A DNA stretch of 64,000 nt from Siphonodentalium dalli (taxonomy: Eukaryota > Mollusca > Scaphopoda > Gadilida > Siphonodentaliidae), in contig CP136061.1 in the NCBI GenBank assembly GCA_032622095.1, forward strand, positions 217,712,373 through 217,776,372, written 5' to 3'. A program made the position numbers and the translations under genes. Shown one piece after another: positions 10,645 through 20,981 of the stretch. Numbering within the stretch: the first letter of the stretch is position 1; the number at the start of each line of letters is the position of its first letter. The notes under the pieces are model-generated. The model was not told the DNA's origin. It saw nothing but the letters and a program-made list of their open reading frames with translations, and ran no database searches.

Positions 10645-12800
10645 GCCATCACAATTAGTCCAGGAGATATTGGTCGACCTCTTCACCCCCCCCCCCCCCA
10701 GGACTTAACTTCACCCCACTAATTTTATTCCTTAAGGTCTCCTCTAATTTTTTTCACTTGTTAACAAGAAAAAAAAGTGGCCGCAGAGACTCCAGACAAG
10801 ATGGCGTTTTTTTTAAATCCAGGTCTCTTTGATCGCCATTATAGTAAAGATGATAGCAAATGCGGTCTTGTTTTCCGCTCGATTCGTTATGCTAATATAC
10901 AACCCTTACAAATTAGCCAAAATCCGACCCCAGAATCCAATATGGCGGCCAAGATGGCCTCCGAAATGTGAAAATATGCTATTTTTCTGACATGTTACCA
11001 CCTTTCGTTTGTCTCTGTGGGAAAATGTTAGAATTTTTGCGTCATGTTATACATTTATCATATAGAGGAGTCATTGGCGAATACATGGGGACCATAATAT
11101 GCATTCATTGCGGGATATTTTTGTCCGATATCACGTTTTTCCAAATGCCGGTATCATAGGTCAAAGCCGAATCTCCGTTAATAACGCGATGTTATGTTTC
11201 GAATCAATGAATGTTATTGCTATTATAACAACACCCATGCATATATATTTGCAGGAGATACTCGAGCTAGGATTCCTCTTATACCTGAGTTGAGGTATAT
11301 TTACCCAAATCCAAGATGGCGGCCAAAATGGCCACCAGAAATAAAAAATCGCCGAAAATCGCTGATTTTAACATCAGTGAGCATTTTTGTCATGACAACT
11401 CCACACTTGCTTACTATTGTAAGTTGGGAACACTTAGGCGAAGAACTTTCCTTGTACCATATCCAAATAAAAGTCCCCCAAATCCAAAATGGCGCCCACA
11501 ATGGCGGACAGATTTTGAAAAATCACCGAAATTCCCTCATATTCACATCATTGGGCATTATTGTCGAGACAACTCCATCCATGCGTACAGTTGAGTTGGA
11601 AATACTGAGGTGAAGTAATTACCTTACATCTCATGCAAGAAATGGTTTTCCAAATCGAAGATGGCGGCCAAAATGGCGACCGAAATTTGAAAATAAGTCT
11701 ACATTACTTTACTTTCTTAGGATGGGCGTTATTGTTTCGCGATTTATACCCACCATTACATGTTGATATGTATGAATTATTCATTAGGGTTTGGCAAGTG
11801 ATACTCACAGTCAATATGGCGGCCAACTGGCGGGCAGAAATTGAAAATAAGCCGATATTATCACATACTAATTTCAACTTTTTGTCATAATATTGATTTG
11901 TATAAACGAAACGGTACATAATATAAGCCATATATTAGTTCCAATGTAAGTCGTAGCCTTTTGGAAGGATGAAAACCCACAATCGCAATGTGGCATTTCA
12001 AAATCCATTCTCCACTAAGGGCTCATACTGGCCGTAACCGTATATAGGTGCGCCGAATAGTCATATTATGACTTCCAAGAATCAAAACAACAGTACCTGA
12101 GCTTATTCTGAATTGCCACATTCAGCATTATCTAGACTCGTTTCCGTCTCTTCGTCAGATTAATCTATCTCACTCACAACAACAGTTCAGTACTCTTCTT
12201 TGTAGGAGTGTGCCACTAATCGGAATGTTTCAAACAATACATATGCCGGTGTCCAGCTCACGTGTTGGTTTCAAAAACTTGGAATTCTTAGCGAGCTTCA
12301 TTCGTGGTATAGCTTATGGTGTAATTCAGATGCTACATATGGGGTATATGCGTCATCTTTTGCGATACACTATACAGGTATTCGGTCGATGCGTATACTA
12401 GCTTTCAGAAGGACCTATCTATCTGCGTATTGTCAGCTTTGGTGACCTAATGGGGTTAACAACGTGTACAGCTGGTGATCTTCCAAAAGAGCCACTTCTC
12501 AATATATGGTTCATCAATTCACATACTCATCTAATGCACTGACGTACCCGGACAACTTCTGTATATGGCTTCGAATGTTGAAAGCCCGATATTTGACGGA
12601 CGCATTTCTGCTAAGGCGTAGAAGACCATAATGCATAATATATCCAAACTCCTTGAACATGATCATAAGAACAAGCTTGTTGGCGTCCAGCAATCGTCTC
12701 ACCGAACAGATCCAAGCAGATGATAACAATACACACGGTGCTAGTTTGTGGGTATGTGTCATGATAGTGGAAATGAAATTGGACCATGACTGCACCGCCT
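10645..12800. repeat. Left arm of the giant inverted repeat
   Basis: Complementary to about 13590-15593. It contains tandem-like units each opening with AAGATGGCGGCC-type words (near 10938, 11310, 11490, 11658 and 11815). The outer kilobase matches its partner almost base for base; the inner part has diverged. Confidence 0.85.
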
Positions 12801-13589
12801 CTTATTTTGTTATGTTTTAGATTCAGACATGATCTCATGTGTGGCTTTGCTTTCCTTGTATGCTAAGATTGTATGTCCCCATCCGTTTGGAAGCCGTTCC
12901 TAAACAACTGGACCAGGAGTATGCCATTGGCTACTGCTGTATAAGCCCCACCAAGACTGGGGTGTAGTCTTAAAGGCGATACCTTTGATAGTTGGTTGAT
13001 ATGTCATACTCACGCTGGGTGGTATGGTTCAAGAAAGTACAAATGCCATCAACAAAAGGGTGAAATGTTCAATGCGAAGAACATCCAGAGGAATGTTACG
13101 TTGATGAGCTCTTGCATTCAGTTCAACAAACGTTGGTACACCAAGTGATTTCTTGGTAACATCACCATTTTCCTGCATGAGACATTAACTACTATATTCT
13201 AAAGTTATATATATATAAAGCTATATGATCATACAGGTCGCGTTCCCCAACGGCCACAGCCATTGCCATCGAGACTGTAAATTGTTCTTTAAATACATAG
13301 TGAAATAAATGCACCACAGTTCCTGACATTTTCTTGAATAATACCACCCACATACTGACACTAACCCCGAGAGAGGATAACAAAACACGCATACATTCAT
13401 GCTATAAAGACATTATCCTTTAGTCCATCCGACTGTTTTGAGGGAGGCTAGCATATTATTATCCAGACAAAAGTGTACGTAGTTGAATCAGAAAGGCTTC
13501 GAAACGGATGTGGAAATACAATCTTACCACACCAAATAAAACCGACACGCACGACATTCGATATCTTAAACATGCACCAGGTGTAGGGG
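12801..13589. other. Loop between the giant inverted arms
   Basis: About 0.8 kb with no clear partner sequence and no convincing ORF. It could be the remnant of internal transposase sequence, but I see no motif to show it. Confidence 0.45.
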
Positions 13590-15593
13590 TGGTGTATACA
13601 GTGGGCCATTTCATTCCCACTATCATGGCGCATGTCCACAAACTAGCACCGCGAGCATTGTTCTTCTCTGCTGGGAGATATTCGACGAGACAACTGCGGG
13701 GCGTCACACAGTTTGCTTCGGATAATGGTCAAGAAGTGTGGGTAGTCTGTACACTCGGGTCTTCTCCTTAGCAGATAGACATCTGTCCAAGGGAATGAGA
13801 CAGCTAGCAACCTTCAAAACACTGTCGAAGTTGTCCACATATGCCAATGCGTTCGCTGAGTTTGTGAGTTGACGAACCATCTATTGAGAAGTGACTAGTT
13901 AACTGGTTCGCCAGGTGTACATGTCGTTATCCCATGGGGTATGAGACACATACATAGAGATGACCTTCTGTAAGCTAGACACCGGAAAATGAATTGTTTG
14001 AAACCTTAAGATTAGAGGGACCCTACTCCCAGGAAGTGGTGAATACTTTGTCGGTGTGCGCGACCTAGATTTTTCAGACAAAGAAATGGAAGCTGGTCCA
14101 GATAATTATTGACGTGACGTGGCATATCAGAATCTGTTATCATGTAATTGTTCTGATATAACTGTTCGGCGCACCTACGCTTACGGCCATTATCGGCGCT
14201 AAGTGGAGACTGGATTTCGAAATGCCACATCGCGATATTAATTGTGGTGTTTCATATTTCCAGAAGGATACGAGCTATGTTATGCGTTTTGATACCTTTA
14301 AGTTAAATAGTAGATGGTTTATGTACAGTTTCGTCCATACATACCGATATTATGACAAAAAGTTGAAATTAATATGTGAAAATATCGATTTCTTTTCAAT
14401 TTCTAGCCGCCAATTTAGCAGCGATATTGGCTGTGAGTATCAATTGCCAAACCCTAATGAATACTTCATGTCACTATTCCATATCAACATGTAATGGTGG
14501 ATAGAAATCGCGAAACAATAACGCCCATCGTAAGAAAGTAAAGTAATGTAGACTTGTTTTCAAATTTCGTTCGCCATTTTGGCCGCCATCTTCGATTTGG
14601 AAAACAATTTCTTGCATGAGATGTAATGTAATTACTTCACCTCAGTATTTACAACTCAATTGTAAGCATGGGTGGATTTGTCTCGACAATAATGCCCAAT
14701 GATGTGAATATGAGGGAATTTCGGTGATTTTTCAAAATCTGTCCGCCATTGTGGGCGCCATTTTGGATTTGGGGGACTTTTATTTGGATATGGTACAAGG
14801 AAAGTTCTTCGCCTAAGTGTTCCCAACTTACAATAGTAAGCAGGTGTGGAGTTGTCATGACAATAATGCTCACTGGTGTTAAAATCAGTGATTTTCGGCG
14901 ATTTTTTATTTCTGGTGGCCATTTTGGCCGCCATCTTGGATTTGGGTAAATATTCCTCAACTCAGGTATAAGAGGAATCCTAGCTCGAGTATCTCCTGCA
15001 AATATATATGCATGGGTGTTGTTATAATAGCAATAACATTCATTGATTCGAAACATAACATCGCGTTATTAACGGAGATTCGGCTTTGGCCTATGATACC
15101 GGCATTTGGGAAAACGTGATATCGGACAAAAATATCCCGCAATGAATGCATATTATAGTCCCCATGTGTTCGCCAATGACTCCTCTATATGACAAATGTA
15201 TAACATGACGCACAAATTCTAACATTTTCCCACAGAGACAAACGAAAGGTGGTATTACATGTCAGAAAAATAGCATATTTTCACATATTGGATTCTGGTG
15301 TCGGATCTTTGGCTAATTTGTAAGGATTATATATTAGCATAACGAATCGAGCGGAAAACAAGACCGCATGTGCTATCATCTTTACTATAATGGCGATCAA
15401 AGAGACCTGGTGCATTTAAAAAAAATGGCCACCATGATGGACGCCATCTTGTCTGGAGTCTCTGCGGCCACTTTTTTTTCTTGTTAACAAGTGAAAAAAA
15501 TTAGAAGAGACCTTAAGGAAGAAAATTAGTGGGGTGAAGTTAAGTCCTGGGGGGGGTGCAGAGGTCGACCAATATCTCCTGGACTAAATAGCC
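13590..15593. repeat. Right arm of the giant inverted repeat
   Basis: The reverse complement of 10645-12800. The conceptual peptide of 14649-15056 (minus) matches that of 11194-11613 (plus) at roughly 95 percent, which reflects DNA identity and not a gene. Confidence 0.85.
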
Positions 15594-16132
15594 AAGACTC
15601 CAATATTAATGTAGTAGTCATATTAGTACACATTTGTATAATTGTCATCAGTATAGTTATTTCGTTTAAATTTCCATTTAATGAAAATAAGTATGATACG
15701 AATCATGCATACGATCAGGTGAGTGCCATGTTAGATTGGTTATAACACATTCTGGCCCGAGCTATATATCTGTCCAATACATTTAATTAGTGCATGTTCG
15801 CATTACTAGAAATACTATTATCGTGCATCGTTCCCAGTATATCCCACCAGAGACAGACAATGATGCATACAATCGGCAAACAATGTAAGTTTTAACATAT
15901 ATGGACTCATTGCAATGCACTGAACTCAGTAACCTTATAGTTTGTACTATACAGAGTAAAAACTTTGAGAAAACAGAGAATTCATTAACATATAGCCTAT
16001 TATAGGTGGACCGGACCATTTTGGACCGGTCCAGGCATGTGTACCGGACCGGAATGGCCTGGACTGGACCTCATTGGCAGTGGACCGGACCACCCAAGGT
16101 GGTCTGGTCCTGTCCGCATCACTAAGCAACAG

Positions 16133-16340
16133 GTATGAACAAAGAAGTACATTCCCCAGGGGGGGGGTCGGAAAAAAATTCCAGGCACGTATGATCATTT
16201 TAATTTTTTCCGCCCACGGGGGACCCACCCAATTTCTTCCGTTTCCGGCATTTTTTTCCAGGCAATTTTGGACACCCACCCTTTTTTTTCCATTTCAGGA
16301 AGTTTTTTCCGGTCAGTTTTGGACACCCACCCCCCTTAAA
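16133..16340. repeat. Continuation of the split palindrome and short tandem units
   Basis: Resumes the palindromic element, then a pyrimidine/purine-rich stretch with GGACACCCACCC recurring near 16270 and 16320. A related stretch is at 17500-17665. Confidence 0.55.
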
Positions 16341-16660
16341 TTTGAGAAAAATTATCAATTGAGCAACCAAATAGCTGATTATCCTGCATTATCATAATTT
16401 ATTTGAATAGAACAGTACATAATGAGATAACTATACTATTTGAATTTATCATATAAGTGTCATTAATCAAGAAATGTGTCAACATAATCACATTTCCAGG
16501 GATATATACCGGGAGGCAGAGTGCCAAGGTTTTTATTAACATTCATTTTCATAATATATAGTCACATGATCTAGTCACATTTGAGTATTCTACAGAATAC
16601 ATGGTACCAGTACAACAAATTTCAGATTATTTGATATTTTGATATTTGCTATGTGATATA

Positions 16661-16794
16661 CAGTAATGCCCTAATTAATCGACTCCATAACCACAGCAGA
16701 ATAATGGGTAATTAATTTTAATTTCCGACTAAATCCTGAAAAATTACCCATTATTCTGCTGTGGTTATGGAGTCGTTTAATTAGGGCATTACTG
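16661..16794. mobile_element. mariner-like MITE (CAGTAATGCCC family), 134 bp
   Basis: A nearly perfect palindrome with CAGTAATGCCCTAATTAATC ends, flanked by TA on each side (16659-16660, 16795-16796). Minimal form of the family. Confidence 0.85.
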
Positions 16795-17049
16795 TATTGC
16801 TGGAATCAAATTGTTTATCAAAACATGTGGAAATACAACTGTTCATCCCAGTTTGAAGAATAATGCTAATACCAAACATAACCATGATATACATGTGTGA
16901 CTCTTCTTGGGGCATCTCAGAAACCAGAACTGAGGAAACATGTTATAGCGTGTAATGGCAGGCTGGTAGCCACTGCCTGAAGTAATAGGCTTCGTAATAA
17001 TTGGGAATAATATGGATGGATAGCCCAATTTCACTTCTTTTTTGCTCAC

Positions 17050-18838
17050 GATATCAGTGATGATAAAATCTTCGTTACTGTGATTAACATTACAAGCTGA
17101 TCCACATTAACATGGAAAACAATGTGAAATTGTTCAAGCTGGCCCGGCTGGCCTTCAATTTATTTGTTAATATTTTATGTTTTACGTTGTCAAAAGTCTA
17201 TTTTATTCCATTATTTATTATATCTTTATTTCCATGTCACATATGGTCAAGTGTGCTTTCATTTTATTGCTTATTTTCAGCTGAGTTCTACATAGTTATT
17301 CTTATTTTGTTGTATCAGTAGATGGAATCCTGATTAAATTTTATTTTTCCAATAGCGCAGTGTCTAGTTCTGTCGAGTTGAATTTGGGTTATTGTTGGCC
17401 ATTGTGCAACTGATCCAACTTTTGATAACCTCTATATGTAGTATAGCATTAGTATTAACTATATATGACCTGTTTCTGTTCAAAACACATCAAAATAAGC
17501 ATAGCAGGAATGGAAAAAAAATTTGGCATATGGAAAAAACTGTTTTTTGGACCCAAGAGACACCCACCCACCCCATCATACGTGCCTGGAAATTTTTTCC
17601 GACCCCCCCCCCCCCCCCTGCATTCCCCGCGTTATTTTTTCGACTTTATACGGTTCCCGAAAATAGCGCTTCTAGTTTATTATTGAAAAAAATCTGGTTT
17701 GAGAGGAGACTATACAGCTGAATTTAGCTAGGTTAGCTCAATACAGCTATTGTAGCTGTATTCTCACATTTGCCAGACCTGGTCACTCTCAACCAAATTA
17801 AAGACATCACTTGTTTTGTGACAAAGTGTGCAATTTGTCGACACATCGATTTTGATTTTGAGTGAAAACTTACTACGATGGGAGGTGAACGTAAAGCCAC
17901 CTGGCCCATTCAGCTCATATATGGTTTGGACTTTGGAACTTTGGAGGGTTATTTATTAATTGGAATGTGATATGCCGATATGTTAAAAAATTACTGGCCT
18001 AAAATTTGAGTCAAACGAACGTTACCTAAAATGAAATGCCATGAACGAAAACAGGTCGCACCAAACTTGTCTGTATGTCTGGCAGTTACTGATTCTCACT
18101 TAATTATTGTTCAATCAAGTCCCAAAATGAGACATTCAAAATTATTAGTTCAACGAGTTGCCCATTAGTAGTTATAATAAATTCATTCCAGTATTAGTGA
18201 TTATAACAGTTTGTGTAACCCTTCTGGTTATCTGTTGTTTACCTAAACACAAACCCGCCAAAGAAAAATAGGTTATGGACAATTTTGAAATCTGCAGGCC
18301 TGTCTAAGTTTGCACAGGTTAACATTTCTCTTGATAATTGTTTTTCTTGTTATTGTTTTTTTTTTGTGAGAATATTTTTTGAAAATCCCCATATTGGAAA
18401 TCAAGAAAGTGCTAGAAGAAACAGTTCTGATAAAATGGTGTAAGTTTTTAGTAAAACTCAATATTGAACATTGCATTTCTAATTGCAATCCATCAGACAA
18501 AATTGTATGAAATATATATGACCATAAAGGTCCATTTTATGTCATTTATTGGATAACTTGTATGTCATTATTTGGCATATCTTGATACTGACAAGCAGGA
18601 ATGTTATTATCTCAATGTGCCTCAGTGGAATAATGATAAACACCAGAAAAGGTTTCACTGAAAATAAAATGTTTTGCAGAAATGAAAAACATTATGAAAG
18701 ATTCTTCATAGTCTGCATCTGAAAACATAATTAGTTACTTATATCTGAACATCTTTTCGAATAAATTAATGGGAATTAAGTAATTAGCAAGTATCCTGTT
18801 CATAAAAGGTTAAAATACAGTTTTATATGTTGGAAAGC
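17050..18838. other. No gene recognised
   Basis: AT-rich intergenic DNA. It includes the C-run and palindrome fragment at 17500-17665. ORFs at 17112-17321 and 18273-18500 look random. Confidence 0.45.
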
Positions 18839-18842
18839 TTAA

Positions 18843-19060
18843 CCCTTTCTATACTAAATCACCATTGATGAGTAGGTATCCCATAGGAAATGTTCAGATA
18901 ATAAGTTCAACACATTTTGTTGAACTTATTATCTGAACATTTCCCTCAATAAATATGAATCCTTCTGCACTTATTTATCTGTCGTCTGCTTTTATCACCG
19001 TAACATCCCTCCAAATGAATAATAAACCATTCCAATGTATACTTTTATAACTGAATGCAG
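18843..19060. mobile_element. piggyBac-like MITE (CCCTTTCTATACTAAA end), right end lost
   Basis: Starts after TTAA at 18839-18842 and carries the TTCAGATAATAAGTTCAAC hairpin of its family. The far end runs into other sequence near 19060 with no TTAA. Confidence 0.7.
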
Positions 19061-19203
19061 TCCTCATAATTTGCTATGGCAATCAGCAATGATGAAGCCA
19101 TTTACTGAAGCAAACTGGGCAACAATAAAGGGATGCCGAGTGGATTGCTGAAGCCAAACAATCTTAATTAAGAAGGCTGCTCAATGGGAGATTCCATTTA
19201 GTA

Positions 19204-19750
19204 CAGTAATGCCCTAAATAATCGACTCCTTAACCACAGCAGAATTTTGGTTAACTTTTCAGGATTTAGTCGGAAATATGGCTTGTTGCCATTCGTCGGA
19301 AAGCTCTCCGGTGAGAGCTTTCCGATGAATAGCAACAAGCCATATTCCCGACTAAATCCTGAAAAATTATCCATAATTCTGCTGTGGTTAACCTCTTCGC
19401 TGCTATGACGTCCGTAACTATTACGGACGTAAAAGTGCACGCCGTGTGCTATATGGTCGGTAGGTACTACGGACATACTTCAGCACACTAGAAGTAGGCC
19501 ATTATACATAACTGGAACTCAGAGATTAGTGCATCGGAATAACTGTATCTCGCCGTTTCAAACAGTGTATGATGTTCCACAATTGTGAACGATAATAGCC
19601 TTTCAGCTGAGTCAGTTTTATGGTTCTTGTGACATTCCCGCTATATTTTCCCATTGGAAAATGCCAATAACATCAACAGCCCAGCACACGACATCATAAC
19701 GTCATTTAGCAGCCAAGAGGTTAAGGAGTCGATTAATTATGGCATTACTG
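19204..19750. mobile_element. mariner-like MITE split by a TTAA element
   Basis: Ends CAGTAATGCCCTAAATAATC and the complement, flanked by TA (19202-19203, 19751-19752). Its internal GGTTAA site (19388-19391) received the insertion at 19392-19720, after which GGAGTCGATTAAT resumes. Confidence 0.88.
19392..19720. mobile_element. TTAA-flanked element nested in the MITE, 329 bp
   Basis: Ends CCTCTTCGCTGCTATGACGT and ACGTCATTTAGCAGCCAAGAGG-like complement, between TTAA at 19388-19391 and 19721-19724. TTAA targeting suggests a piggyBac-type mover. Confidence 0.8.
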
Positions 19751-19907
19751 TATAGAAATGGTTAATTGAAACAACCTTCATCTCTGCCCAAAGCTGAACA
19801 GAAGGGAAAAAGTTACTAAAACAATGTCAATTTGCGACTAGATACTTCCCAGAAGATGAGGCCTAAGCAGAGTTAGGTCCCCAGAGTGATGCTAGCCTGT
19901 AGTGCGG

Positions 19908-19932
19908 ATAGATAGATAGATAGTTTATTGGT
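19908..19932. repeat. GATA/CTAT microsatellite
   Basis: About four GATA units at the 3' tail of the non-LTR fragment. Confidence 0.9.
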
Positions 19933-20748
19933 CAGAATGCTATTCAGATTAAATAATGTTACAAATATAGATATATATATATAGATATTGGCATCCTGCC
20001 AGGATTGACATGGCCTTTGTTTAAGGCCGTCTTCCTGTCAACCCTCCAACGAATAGTATGTATGTGTGTCTTGCCGATAAGCATGTCGCTGGTATTGTGC
20101 ATAGATTATTAATGTATGTCTTATGGTGTGCGAAAATTGATATATTTAACTGCCGACTCCTGATAATTATCTTTTTGGATCAGACGTGTCATGTTAAGTT
20201 GTTTGGAACCGACAATTATATTATATATACCTAATAATATATATCGAGAGATGCAGGCACCCGCTTAACCGAATTGAATTTTATAAGAACGATGGTTACA
20301 GAATGAAGTGGTTATAATATGAAGTGGTTATAATATAAGGTTTTCTATGGACGTGGTTGTCGACATGAATTATTGTTTGAATGTTGTACATGATGGATAT
20401 TTGAGGCTCACAATTTTGACAGTCGAAATCTGGCACGACCCCTTAAACTTAAAGCGACATGTCGGATCCCGCTTGACACCAGACACGTTTATTGGGCTTC
20501 GAGATATATACACATACGCATAGGGCGTGTCAGTTGGTTAGGTACAATCTGGACAGTAGGGATTATCACATGCCACCTCATTGGGATAGGATTCCGTGAA
20601 GTTCTCACTAATAATTTTCTTGAAGGTACCCTTATTTCCTTGTTCCCTAAGATTACTATCCAGGTCATTCCAGATGCGCGGATAATTGAAATGTGGTAGG
20701 GTCTCGATTGTCTTGTTGTGCGTAGTTTCATAAACCAGTGTTCTCTTC
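19908..20748 (-). mobile_element. 5'-truncated non-LTR retrotransposon fragment
   Basis: On the minus strand, residues encoded at about 20541-20748 (including FNYPRIWNDL, KGTFKKIISENFTESYP and NPYCPDCT) look like the C-terminal end of a CR1/L2-type reverse transcriptase protein. After the stop comes about 0.6 kb of 3' UTR ending in an ATAAAC word and a CTAT microsatellite tail (19908-19932). TGCGG at 19903-19907 and 20749-20753 is the likely target duplication. Severely 5'-truncated, so inactive. Confidence 0.7.
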
Positions 20749-20899
20749 TGCGGTGTAGCGTCACTAAATTCACCCTTTGGGGACCTCATTCTGCAAATGA
20801 CAGACACACTTTTTAAAGACTTGTTATGATCACCAACACTTTGATAATGACTAAATACAATTAAAACAAATGTCCAGAAATATAACTTGTTTCAAAAAA

Positions 20900-20914
20900 A
20901 TTCCTTAATTTCAG
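20900..20914 (+). other. Likely 3' splice site in the 5' UTR of the zinc-finger gene
   Basis: A pyrimidine-rich run ending TTAATTTCAG precedes the ATG by 67 bases. The exon would start at 20915. The upstream exon was not found. Confidence 0.45.
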
Positions 20915-20981
20915 GTACTTAGTTTAATACAAGGCACAGACATAAACCACAGAGCATCATTATGATATAGGAACGACAGTT

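Larger units (their letters stand above)
10051..16124. mobile_element. 6.07-kb non-autonomous hAT-like element
   Basis: Terminal repeats TAGTGATGCGGAC and the complement GTCCGCATCACTA. The exact 8-bp duplication AGCAACAG lies at 10043-10050 and 16125-16132. Subterminal GGACCGG-type words are dense at 10060-10190 and 16010-16115. The inside is dominated by one huge inverted repeat. ORFs inside are mirror copies of non-coding repeats. I saw no hAT transposase, so it depends on a partner element. Confidence 0.85.
19797..20823. mobile_element. CAAGCC-type MITE carrying a non-LTR insertion
   Basis: The left portion 19797-19907 (related to 58976-59471, inverted) and right portion 20749-20823 (ending GACAGACACACTTTTTAAAG then ACTTG) form one element once 19908-20748 is removed. 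The left terminus is missing. Confidence 0.65.

Noticed and set aside
11194-11613. 139-residue ORF with a near-identical partner at 14649-15056
   Set aside because: The similarity comes from the giant inverted repeat. Two frames of the same DNA are both open, and the sequence is made of tandem non-coding units.
13459-13771. Possible transposase remnants in the hAT-like element loop and inner arms
   Set aside because: Overlapping ORFs on both strands, no BED finger or hAT dimerisation motif recognised.
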